Assembly: GCA_027596035.1 (NCBI GenBank)
Contig: JADGJA010000036.1
Location: 1 to 59,447, forward strand
Direction: 5' to 3'
Source of the DNA: Thoreauomyces humboldtii
Taxonomy: Eukaryota > Chytridiomycota > Chytridiomycetes > Spizellomycetales > Powellomycetaceae
Length of the DNA stretch: 59,447 nucleotides
This document shows, one piece after another, positions 44,177 through 55,133 of the stretch. Position 1 is the first letter of the stretch; each line of letters begins with the position of its first letter. A program made the position numbers and the translations under genes. Below the pieces are notes generated by a model. It ran no database searches, had not been told where the DNA came from, and worked only from the letters and a program-made list of their open reading frames with translations.

Positions 44177-47100
44177 ATGGCGACGACCTCGTCCACGTTC
44201 ATCAATGTCAATTACCGAGAAGAGAAAGGTACACAGTCGTAGGCGCGACACATGAAGCAGGTACCTATCGTTGTACTCACTCGTGAAATTTGGAACTCGT
44301 AGAAAAGATAAGCGACTTCATCAAAAAGTTTGCGGTGGAAACAACGCCAGGGAAAGCTCCCGACACTCCTGGTCGACGCACCCACCGGCGAGAACCCGTC
44401 GCCACCCTTCAGTTTCCATACCTTGAGATTCTGGTAGAGAATCTATGTGCAGTTGGAGCGACGGCGCCCGCACAATTACTTATTTCGACTTGTCTCTAAC
44501 AGGACGCCATCACACAACGGACAACATCAACACTCGAGATTGCACTGGATGATGTTGCCGCAGTAAGTCATTATTGACTTGCTCCAGCTTGAGTCTCCCA
44601 CCTCATCTTTTTTACGTGCTCAGTTTGAAGACGGAGAGGAGCTTGCCCGAAAGATTGAGCTCAACACCAAGCGTTACGTTACGCTTTTCTACGAAGTCAT
44701 TGATGGCCTCCTTCCTGACACATTGTCAACAGTAAGTCCGCTACTTTGCGGAGAGTTGGTAGATTGAGTGCTCATGGTGTATCTTTAGCCCACCGAAGAT
44801 AGTGATCCCCTGGAAGTGATCATCTGGCAACGACGTCAGCATGATGCCGAAAGAGAAGGCACTAACGCCCCTACATTTCCCCCAATGCTGACACGTCGAT
44901 AGTATGTCCTTTCGACTCCCCGATGCGCTTCCGGGTCATGAAACCAATCTTATTTCACTGTAGCAATGTTTACTTCAAGCCTCGGTCTACCGTCAAAGCA
45001 CTTTCCGTACGAGAAGTCAAGGGTGCTGTCATCGGACACATGGTCACGGTACGAGGCATGGTCACTCGCGTCTCGGACGTGAAGCCTCAAGCGGTGGTGA
45101 TTGCGCTCAGTTGCGACAAGTGTGGAAACGAGATCTTTCAAGAGGTACGGAACGACTATCGTCTGCAACGGGGCCGCTGTAAACAGGTCCCGGCCCAACT
45201 CACATCTCGGACCTCTCCAAAAGGTTACCTCCCACAACTTCACTCAAATTACCGAGTGCCCCAGCGCGGACTGCATAAGAAACGGGTCAAAGGGAGCTCT
45301 GCACATGCAGACGCGAGCTTCTAAACTGATCAAGTTCCAAGAGATCAAGCTGCAAGAGTTGGTGGGTTCACATATTCACTGCCTGGCCGCTAAGAAGCAT
45401 AGTTGACGTATAGCCTGTTTGTTCCAGACGGACCAAGTTCCGATGGGCCACATCCCTCGATCGATGAGTGTTCATCTCTATGACGACATGACCCGTCAAG
45501 TGAATCCTGGCGACGTCGTTTTCATCACGGGTGTTTTCCTACCGATTCCTTACACAGGCTTCAAGGCCCTTCGAGCTGGTCTCATCACGGACACTTACTT
45601 GGAAGCTCATCACGTACATCAGATGAAAAAGCAATACTCGCAGATGGAGCTCACGCCCGAAGTCACAGCGCAGATTGATGCTTTGCAAGAAGATGTGAAC
45701 TTGTACGCGCGGCTCTCCAAGAGCATTGCGCCCGAAATCTGGGGTTGCGATGACGTCAAGAAAGCGCTTCTTCTGCTTCTCGTAGGCGGCAGTACCAAAC
45801 AGACAGCGGACGGCATGAGGATTCGGGGTGACTTGAATGTCTGCCTTATGGGCGACCCCGGAGTGGCGAAATCTCAGCTATTGAAACAAATCAGCAAAAT
45901 ATCCCCACGTGGTGTGTATACCACCGGCCGAGGATCGTCGGGTGTCGGTCTCACGGCGAGTGTCATGAAGGATCCTATCACCGAGGAGATGGTCCTAGAG
46001 GGCGGAGCTCTGGTTCTCGCAGACAACGGCATCGCGTGCATTGATGAGTTCGACAAGATGGACGAGAACGACCGTACCGCCATTCACGAGGTGATGGAGC
46101 AGCAAACTATCAGCATTAGCAAGGTGCGTTCACAAGTATATTGTGATTTCCAGACGTATCGCTGACTATCAGGTCCTCTAGGCTGGTATAACGACGACTT
46201 TGAACGCCCGCGCTTCCATCTTGGCAGCCGCCAACCCCCAATACGGGCGGTACAACCCGAAAAAGCGCGTCTCTGACAACATCAACCTCCCAGCCGCTCT
46301 GCTCAGCAGATTTGATATCCTCTTTCTGATGCTGGATAATCCCAGCGTTGCGGATGACTTGCGGTAAGTTTACTCACTTTTAAAAAAAAGTTCCAAGTTC
46401 AAAACGAAATGCTGATCTCTTTTTCACCCAGACTAGCGCAGCACGTCGCATACGTCCACATGCACATGCACCATCCCCAGCTGGAGGGTAATTACGAGGT
46501 TGTGGAAACGAACGTGATCCGACACTACATCGCACGCGCTCGACAATACGACCCGGTGGTACCGCGGGAGGTTGGAGACTACGTAGTCAACGCATACGTC
46601 GATATGCGAGCGCGCTCGAAGGAAACGGAAGACTTCCAGTACACGTCCGCGAGGACATTGCTGAGCGTCATCAGGATGTCGACTGCATTGGTAAGGCTGA
46701 AGTTGGACTCGTCGGCAGTTTCGTAACAGAGCCCCCTAACTGTAGTCGCATTCAAAAGGCACGACTGAGATTTGAGACGGAGGTGGACCATGCGGATGTT
46801 GACGAGGCTCTGCGACTCATGGAGGTCAGCAAAGCCAGTCTCATGGACCGAGAAGCCGGGCCCGTGCAGTAAGTGTTTTCATCTAGGCGCGCAATGGAGC
46901 GTAGACTCCCCGTGCTTAATGAGCTTCCACTGTGTTGTAGGGATGCGGTATCGGTCATCTTCGATCTCATCAAAACCATGTCAAAGGACGGAGACGGACG
47001 CATGCGTCCTGAAATCAGGTAAACCGCCGGCTGGTCGCTGTTTAGTTATTTGGTCATTCGATTAGCTTATACGTTTCCATCTTTCACCAGCATCAACAAG

Positions 47101-47241
47101 ATCCGTGACCGAGTGATCGGAAAGGGATTCACCGAGGATGATCTCAACGATTGCGTGGAAGCCTACGGGGACCTATGGATGATGGCTGCCAACGGGACTA
47201 AGTTGAGGTGGCTCGGAGTAGAGGAAGAGGATGATGAATGA
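44177..47241 (+). CDS. MCM7: Replicative helicase subunit Mcm7
   Basis: Thirteen exons: 44177-44228, 44303-44433, 44503-44562, 44624-44731, 44789-44901, 44964-45144, 45224-45361, 45428-46123, 46182-46363, 46432-46690, 46759-46868, 46941-47018, 47091-47241; 752 aa. Mcm7 is one of six subunits of the MCM2-7 ring that unwinds DNA at replication forks. The N-terminal C4 zinc finger is CDKC and CPSADC, split by an intron. The AAA+ core has Walker [14 protein letters not shown], Walker B and following [12 protein letters not shown], sensor AAANP, and the arginine finger [21 protein letters not shown] and the [10 protein letters not shown] winged-helix end match Mcm7 in particular. The acceptors at 45223 (CAAAAG) and 46758 (CAAAAG) have weak pyrimidine tracts but keep the frame. 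Confidence 0.94.
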
Positions 47242-47660
47242 AGGGGTTTCCTTGCCTGGTTTTTATTTGCGAGATTGATCGGGATATCCCGCGTTCGAAA
47301 AAGTCCAAGCTCGGCGGACTTTGAGGGGAATGTGAAGAGGGTCGGCACAGTCACGCACTTTGCTACTGTCCAAAACCAAGTCCAATTCTGCAGTCGACAA
47401 TCTCCGACGGCGGAGACGGCGAGTTCGACGAATGCTGTTGCCTCTGCCCGGGACATTATCGTTCTAGCGGGATCGGCTGACATAACATTGAAGACGAATC
47501 TTGTGCTTTCTCAGGACTGCAGTTGCTATACCTTGCATCGCTGCTCCTGCCCAGAGTATCACATGGTATCGTGGGTTTCCTGCTGCCTGGGTAACCGAAA
47601 ACGTAGCATTGTCAAAATCAACCCCATTGCGAACGACCCGACAATTCTCGCATAGGTACA
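47242..47660. other. Intergenic, no gene
   Basis: 3' flank of MCM7 and promoter of the 202-aa orphan gene. An open plus-strand frame at 47275-47655 has no conserved features. Confidence 0.4.
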
Positions 47661-48779
47661 ATGGCCGACGCTTATGCGCCTCGATACCAACAGCCTAGTC
47701 GTCCGCGACATCCACGCTATGTACCACAAGCGCTTGGGCTTCCGGGACGTGCGCGGCCACACGTACCTGTAAGTTTCCTGGAAATATATCGTTGCGGCTT
47801 TCGGTCTGATCTCGAGATATTTGCAGGAAATCGCTGAGAGAGCAAAGTATATAGCGTTTCCAGGCATTCGTCGGGACTCTACGCAAGAAGGGGTACGAAT
47901 GCTGTAACAAAACATCGCAACCTTAGACCCGTGACCATGGGGTCGCACGCTGACAAGAATTGGCATCAAAACAGGTTGCTGGCATATTTAGGGTGAAGCG
48001 GATACATCCATTATTGCAGGTGCATCAAATAGCGAACTCCAACAGATCTGTTCCCCTGCTCAAACGGTGTTGCCTCCCTTTGCTTTCCAGGAACGCAACG
48101 ACAGACTCGAAAATACATATAGGGAACCCGTCGGGATTTCAAGACGGGTAGAACATCAGAAGCTAGGTGCGTAAGGGATTCAAAAGCCAAGGGAAAGAGG
48201 AAGCTTGCGTGCCGGACGGACGCTTACCGATGAGAATCTACATCCGTTCAGGCACAGGGACTTCCGCGGGCATCCATCTACCACAAACTCCTGGTTACTC
48301 GTATGGATATCAACCTCGCGAAGGTGCGATTTCTGTTTATTGACGAAAGGTCCAAGCATCCCAAGTCATCTGACCATGAACCAAACTATGAACCGTTTCG
48401 TTCATAGAGGTTGATTTCCGTGCCCTCATCTACCCACCCCCGCCACCCACTCTACCACCCGCCGACCAGTCCCGCATCAAGCGCCAGTACATCATCTCGC
48501 ACGGCTCGTACGGCCTTGGTGAGTCACGCGCTCGGCAGCTACCCCTTTTTGTCGAAACCATGCTTCAGGCTCATAAGCTAACCGTGCGGATCTGATTTGT
48601 TAGGAGAACATCGCGCCCCGTACGGATCGGACTGGCATCAACCTCCTCTCCCTGGCTCTGTGAGTCGACAGAACGATGACGGACATAGAGTGTTGGAGAG
48701 CTTGAACTGGATTCGGCCTCCGGATTGGACCATCATGAGCAAAGCGCCCGGGCGGAGGATCGTGGCTTCCGGACGCTGA
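47661..48779 (+). CDS. Unrecognised 202-aa protein rich in Pro, Tyr and Arg
   Basis: Six exons fit together in phase: 47661-47768, 47827-47892, 48091-48166, 48252-48323, 48408-48518, 48604-48779. Each donor is consensus-like (GTAAGT, GTACGA, GTGCGT, GTGCGA, GTGAGT) and each acceptor has a pyrimidine tract or TAG/CAG. The product starts MADAYAPRYQPSRRPRHPRY. It continues with ENTYREPVGISRRVEHQKL, IHLPQTPGYSYGYQPRE, LIYPPPPPTLPPADQSRI and SHGSYGLGEHRAPYG, and ends ESLNWIRPPDW plus a basic tail. No signal peptide, TM segment or known domain is seen. The extended, Pro/Tyr-rich character is reminiscent of structural proteins such as microtubule inner proteins, but I cannot assign it. An alternative first-exon ATG at 47673 reads LVVRDIHAMYHKRLGF but gives no open continuation. 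Confidence 0.55.
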
Positions 48780-49150
48780 ACAAGCAGAAACATCTGCATG
48801 GGTGCTCGGGATGGGTTTGCTTTTTCAAGGAGATAACCGGGTGGTGGCAACCATCACGGTCCAATGGAGCATTCGTCGCCGGATCAGAACGTGCCGAGGT
48901 CAAATGGAGCGCCTCCGTTGCGTATTTTACGACTATAGGATGTCGTGTCACGGTTAAGCGACGCTGAAACGACTTGGATTTGACTGACGGGGCTCCCCGA
49001 GGTGATTGCTTAAAGGACACTCATGCAGGGAAACGCTTGCGGCTCCACACAAAACAATCTGGCAACTATAGCAAGGCTATGGTAAATACAGGTCTTGGTT
49101 TGTATAAATGTGCAGAAAAATAACATGCTTGGCAAAGGAGACTTCTGCGA
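48780..49150. other. Convergent 3' flanks, no gene
   Basis: Between the orphan gene (+) and the malic enzyme gene (-). No supported frame or repeat. Confidence 0.45.
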
Positions 49151-51392
49151 TCAAGCTTTCTTTGGATACTCGGGATCCCACATCCTCCCCTTTGTCAGCT
49201 CGAGGAGAGCAGTCTTCTTTGCCTCATCAGCCAGTGCACTTTTCGATGGGGCCCCCTTTTTAACGTCGAAGATCTTGAGGACCTCGGAGTCATGTGCGAT
49301 TCCTTCTTCGAGAGCGACAAGAGCGACGTCTCGGGCGATCAAGGCAGAAACCTGAAAGGCGATGAGTCAGTTGGGCAATCGTCCCCACTAAGTCCAGCCT
49401 TCTCTCACCTCGCGTATACGTTCAAGACGTGGGTATAAACGGTCGTCATCGGTCTCGGCCTCGGTCATAGAGTTGGACAGAGTAACCGCACTTTGGTGAA
49501 TCATCGCGTCCGTCACTTGTTCCGAGCCCGCCAGCACAGAGCCGAAACCGAGTCCGGGGAAGATGTACATGTTGTTTCCTTGAGCGGCTTCCTTATCTTT
49601 TCCGGACTTCGGGTCCTTGTACGGTGGGAAAGCGGTCCCGGACGCAAACAGGACCTTTCCATCCGTGAACTTCATGGCATCCTCGAAGGTACATTCGGCA
49701 CTCTAAATGACGGCGCAAACGTGTAAGAACCGCGTGACCATGATTCGCAAGGTTCCAAAACAATCAGCACGCACGGTCAGGGGGTTGCTCAGAGGAAAGA
49801 TGATGGGTCTGTCGGTCAGTCCAGCCATCTGCTTGATGATGTCTTCGGTAAAGGTCCCGCCTTGGCCAGCCAGACCAATGAGACACGTTGGCTTGACATA
49901 ATCTAAAACTTCCGCTAAAGACTTGAACTGCTTGCCGTCGTTGTCTGATCGGGAGAAGAGAAGTTTGTGGTTGCCGAGCTTGTCACCGCGATCCTCGGTA
50001 ACCAAGCCCTTGGAGTCGACCAGCCAGAACGCATCTCGGGCATCCTTCTCGGATATTCCAGATTTCATCATGTGGTCCCTCAATTGCATAGAAACGCCGA
50101 CACCAGCTGACCCGGCGCCAAAAAAGACGATTCTATGCTTCGCAAGCTCGATGCCGGAAAGGCGCACTGCATTAATGAATCCAGCAGCTACAACGGCACC
50201 GGTCCCGCTGATATCATCGTTGAACATTAGGTGTGACTTGCGGTAGCGTGTCAAAGTGTCGAACGCATGATCGGTCGAGAAGTCCTCAAACTGAACAAGC
50301 ATCTGTTCATGTCCTCGGTTAAAAGCGGATTCTTAGAGAAGTGGACTCTGGGGGGTAATAAGCGCACCTTAGGCCACTTGGCCTTCAAGCCGGCCATGAC
50401 GGCATCCATGATTGCATAAAACTCATCTTCTTGTGGCCTTTCGCTCCGCAGTCCAAAGTAGAGAGGGTCCTCCCGTAGCTCCTTCCGGGCCGTTCCCATG
50501 TCGACAGTGATGGGCAGGGTCTTCTTGGGATCGAATCCCGCAGCGGCTATATACAATGACAGCTTGCCAACGGGAATACCGTGGCCGTTCACGCCTGTGC
50601 AAGAATGGCTTAGACTGGCAGCTCCGCTAATTCGGTTGGTTTTTGTTTCTACGCTTGAAGTGCTTACCAAGATCACCAAGACCAAGAATCCGACTGCCAT
50701 CCGTAATCACACATATATCGGGGGAAGGATAGGGCCAGTTGTCCAGCACGTCTGGGATGATGTCCACGTCCGCCTTCGACAAGAAGAGTCCCTCAAAAAG
50801 CCCGGGTGTGTAAATGTGAGAGAACTTTTGGCACGCTTCGCCCACGACCGGAGTGTAGATGAGCGGACAGATTCTCTGGATATACCAACAAGCTGTTAGA
50901 ACGAATTGCAAGTGCAGGAGCTGTAGGCAGCCGATAGTTCTCACGGTGAGGTTCTTGCAGAGAGCATTGTAGAAAAGGACTGTGCCTTCCGATCGGAGAC
51001 GGGCAAGGTATGTGTACTTCTCGATATTCGAATCTACGCCATCTAGGCGCGCAAGAACCCGAGCGACCTGCTGATCCAGGCTTTCAATCGCTGGGGGCAC
51101 GAGGCCCCTGAGTCCGAGACGGGTGCGAGCTTCGGCTGTGTAGGCGGTTCCTTCGTTTTCATGCTTGCTGGTGAGCAGTGCGATACCAGTCTTGCCGGTG
51201 GACTGAACGGGTTGTGCGACTGCAAAAGACCAGTAAAGAGATACGGTGTGAGGATAATGGCTTCATGAGATCTCAACAGCGTGGGGGCAGGAGATCTACA
51301 GTCTCCAAATGGGCTGAGATGTGCAGAACAGGGAGGTTGTCGTTTTTACCAGTCATTGCTGCTTGTAATACTGAGCGAGCGTGCGAGAGCAT
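49151..51392 (-). CDS. MAE1: NAD(P)-dependent malic enzyme, probably mitochondrial
   Basis: Seven exons, complement of 49151-49351, 49409-49702, 49775-50302, 50368-50594, 50668-50875, 50945-51219, 51350-51392; 591 aa. It oxidatively decarboxylates malate to pyruvate. The leader MLSHARSVLQAAMT has no acid and one Arg, a plausible mitochondrial presequence. Motifs: GLRGLVPPAIESL, IYTPVVGEACQKFS, ITDGSRILGLGDLG, GIPVGKLSLY, LVQFEDFS, FNDDISGTGAV, the Rossmann loop FFGAGSAGVGV, IFPLSNPL, SGTAFPPY and IFPGLGFG. A methionine 29 codons further upstream in the same frame is also possible. The acceptor before the FEDFS exon (GAACAG at 50303) has a poor pyrimidine tract but keeps alignment. Cofactor preference cannot be read by eye. 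Confidence 0.92.
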
Positions 51393-52203
51393 GCGGAATG
51401 GGACAAGAGATAGCGTATACGGGTGTAGAGAGGAGATAAGACTATAGGGAACGTGTGATGTCCGTTGCGGAATGTCCAAGGGCCGATGACTTCATTCAAG
51501 ATCGAAGGGAAAGATCAGATCAAAAAAGAAATCAGAAAATCAGCATCTCTGATCTCCTGTCGGATCGCCGCTTCCTCCTGAGGGCGCAGCGGCGCTGAGG
51601 CGTGCAGGTAGCCCATACAATAAGCAAGAGGATGGCAGAGATTCTGTCCTGGTCCAATGCAACTGCAATGCAATTGCGCGCCTTGCCAAAAACTACGGTA
51701 CTGTACGTCCGTGCAAGTGAAGCATGCCTGCATGTTGCGAATGTTGTTGGTACCTCGGTTGAAGTTGCGCGTTCGATGCCGGGTGATATCGCTGACGGTG
51801 GCTGTACCAGATAAGGTCAGTAGGAGCATCCTCAAGAAAAGGGAGGTGGGCAAGGGGGACAAAGGAATAGGCCCGAGAGAATGTGCGATTTGTACCGGCA
51901 TTTTCGGCCGCTCTCGTTGTCGTCCTCTCTCGACCTTCAATCCATGTCCGTCTCGGATCGAGAAAGGGTTCCCCCTCAGGAGCCATAATTTCAAAATGGT
52001 TTCCAGGAAAGGGTTTTTCGAGAAGAGTATCCTGAGGGCAAATGGGTCTAACGGCGGTTGCAGTTGTCAGATAGGATAGCTGTCTGTTGGTCGGTGATTG
52101 GGTAATGCGTTTCGACACATGGCCATCCGGACAGCTTCCACATCCCCATCTGCCCCGTCTCCCCTGCGCGCGAGGTTCCTTCCAGCAGACAATCAGAACA
52201 TGA
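51393..52203. other. Divergent promoter region, no gene
   Basis: This 811-bp spacer lies between the malic enzyme (-) and the coiled-coil/FN3 gene (+). Open frames on both strands overlap one another and show no conserved features or consistent splice sites. Confidence 0.45.
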
Positions 52204-54916
52204 ATGGCAGCTATGACGACCCTAGCGATGCGAGGTAGCTCTTCCGACATGGACGCCCAGGCAAAGCTGCAGCAAGAACCTCCACTACCTCAGCCGGACG
52301 ACAACCCCCTGCCCTTTCTCCCTCGCATGCCATCTGCCTCCGGAGTCCAAATCACTGCCTCGCAGGTCGAGGAACAACATCCACATCATCATCAGCATGC
52401 CGCAGTGTCACGACACCGAGCTCACCTGGCTGAGACACCGCCTCCACGTCATGTCCCCCGATCGCATCACCCGCAGCTCACTGGAAACGTCGAATTTCTC
52501 CAGACGATGCTGCGAGATAGAGATATGGAGCTGCTACGACTACGGCATGAGAATTCCCTGCTAAAACAGGTGAGGCTTAAGCCTTCATCAAACTTCTTTT
52601 AGTTGCATTCGCAACGTGGGCATCCTGACAGGATTGTTTCCACCACCTGGCTCGGAAAGATAGAGCGTCGCCAGCAGAAGGACCTTGAACAGCTTGAATG
52701 GCAGAGCGAGGAAAGAGTCATACATAGTTTGCGTGACGAGGTGACGGGTCTAAAGGTACGGCCGACGCACCTGTGACACGAAGAAAGCTCGGCCCCCTGA
52801 TGTTACCTCGCAACAGAACAAGTTGAAGATCTACTTTGCGCAATTGACTTCCAACGCCCGGGATCTGCGCCACATGAGGTCGGTGCTCTGGAGATACGGG
52901 ATGTTTCAGCTCGGCACTCTCCTGACCTTTCGGTAACTTTGACAGCGAGGACCGACAGCGTTTGAAGGACCAAAACGCCAAGCTGGAGAGACTGGCCGCG
53001 GATCGGCACCTTGCGGAAAGGGAGCATCTCAATGCGGAAGTGGAAGCGCTAGCAAAACGGCTAGGGGAACTCGATCATATCGCTGGGGTTAGAATACTGT
53101 GCGTTCTTAAGCGGCGTCCTATGTTCTAATGGCCCCTTTTCGAGTGCACAGGACGCCGTCAAACGTGCAGAACTCACCGAGAAGAACATGACGATCGACA
53201 ACAGGCACTTGCGGGGAAAGCTTGCGGCGATGGAGCGGGAAGTGACCGAGGCCCGGGAAGAGGCCGCGAGGTTCGAGGGGCTCGTCAAAGTGCGCCATTC
53301 CTTGGCTTTTCCAAAATGCACAGAAACCTCCATCAGTACTCATGCATACGTGTCTACAGGATCGTGAGAAAGAGATATGCTCGCTGGAGATCTACAGATA
53401 CAATGCCGTCCATCGGAAAGCTGACACCGTATGCAAGAACTGCCATATTCGGGATAAGGAGGCTGTAGATCGGAAGCGCCTCGCGGATATCACAGGTAAC
53501 GACCACTGCCGTCCTTTGACTTCTTGACAAGTGCTAAGCTGTCACCTTCTCAGCAAAACTACCCACGCTTCGAACTCCAACATTGGAAGAATCAACCGCA
53601 AATACTCTGATAATCGGCTATGTCAAACCTCGACATACTAAAAACAGCGAACAGCCGGTAATCGAATACTCTCGGTTGTCGCTGCTGTGCTCCCCGGATC
53701 CGGCGATGGAGCGCGACGTGAACACGACCACCTTGGATGGCGGCGATCAACATGAGGACTCGAATCACGGGGAGACCAAAGGGTTATCCTTAGACAAGCG
53801 CGGGCGCAAGAAAACGGTCAAACCGGAAGCCGAAGTGATATCCCCGGAACGACATTGTCGAGTCAGCATTACCGACTTGAAGGCTGGGACAAAGTACTAC
53901 ATCAAATTGACGAGCGGACACCATGAGGTGGAGGGAATCCCGTCTGAAGTTTTGCAAGCACGCACAGCTGGTAAAAATGCCCGCTTTCATAAACCAGCCG
54001 GCCGGCATAAATCTCATTACTGATGAAGCTTCTTCAGACGTTCCTGCGGGAGATGAGGCAATTCAACAACCTGTTCCAGTGAAGCCGCCAAAGCTCGACG
54101 TGGAGCGTCTTACAGACACATCCGTCCGCGTCTTCGCGGACGTTCGGGCTACCGAGGATTTCATCACAATGTATCGAGTATCCATGCGTCACGTATCTGG
54201 CAGGTCAAAACAGGAAGAAGCTCAGGTGAACGCAGAAGGGGAAATATCAGGAGAGACGAAGGAAGGCATACGGGAGACTCTGGTAGAACTTCTCGCCAGC
54301 GGCGATCTTTCCGGCAGCTACTTCACGCATACCTTGGACGATCTCGAAGTTGGATCATCATACGCGTTTTCCCTGCAGTGCTGCAACGAGGCAGGTTGGT
54401 CGGACACTAGCGAAACAAGCGATACCATATTCCTAGGTGAGTTGAACTCTCCCATCTGGCGCATCTTGAACATTGCTGAAAGTTTTCCTAGCTCCACGCG
54501 TGGAAGTGCAACCCGCCGCAGAACCTAGAGTCGTGGAACCGGATTCAGCTGTATCAGACGCCGGTAAGATCTAGCTATCTTGTATCGCCTCAAAGTTATG
54601 TTCATTCTATGCTGACATGACTCAACTTAAAGCGGCAATAGCGTTGCCACCATCTCCACTACCACCTCAGGAAGACCCTGATGAAGACAATCCACCTCCT
54701 GTAACGGACTCTCAACCAGCGGAGCAGCCAACGGAGGCTACGTCCGTAGAAGCTGCTCTACCGGCGGCAGATGAGGCGGATGAAGCGACGGACATGGGCA
54801 GGCTGGTCAAAGCCAATTCCAAAACGGGGTCAAACCTGACCTTGGATCAGCGAGTCGAGAACATGCACCACGGCATGCCCGCGTATTACGAGCCGCCAGC
54901 CAAAGCTGACAGTTGA
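52204..54916 (+). CDS. Coiled-coil protein with fibronectin type III-like domains
   Basis: Ten exons: 52204-52569, 52678-52755, 52817-52878, 52946-53087, 53152-53289, 53360-53495, 53554-53970, 54038-54436, 54492-54563, 54633-54916; 697 aa. The N-terminus is Pro/His-rich (EEQHPHHHQHAAVSRH). A long coiled coil follows, from EFLQTMLRDRDMELLRLRHEN through LAEREHLNAEVEALAKRL and ELTEKNMTIDNRHLRGKL to about residue 310. A CKNCH dipeptide pair lies at its end. Two FN3-like segments follow: one closes with ITDLKAGTKYYIKL and one with LDDLEVGSSYAFSLQCCNEAGWS, the classic last strands. The tail is acidic and Pro-rich. The coiled-coil plus FN3 layout suggests a cytoskeletal scaffold; no ortholog is recognised. 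The second exon may instead begin at 52603, which would need a 33-nt intron. Confidence 0.75.
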
Positions 54917-55133
54917 TGCATCATCGCCCAAGCCACTTCTCCCTTTTCCGTATCCCCATCGCCTGTCATCTTCTCCTGCAAATATATTGTCCTCCACTTG
55001 ACCCATCAATTAGTTCCAGGCTGTTTCGTGTCAAATACGGGTTCCAGACAACGAGATCAGACGTAAACAGCACGAATTGATTGAAAGCTTCCCCAAACCG
55101 TCCAAAGCGACAGACAACCAGTCGACGATGCTT

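Noticed and set aside
51515..52250. Overlapping open frames on both strands upstream of the coiled-coil gene
   Set aside because: They mirror each other, have shadow-frame composition, and offer no consistent splice sites or motifs.
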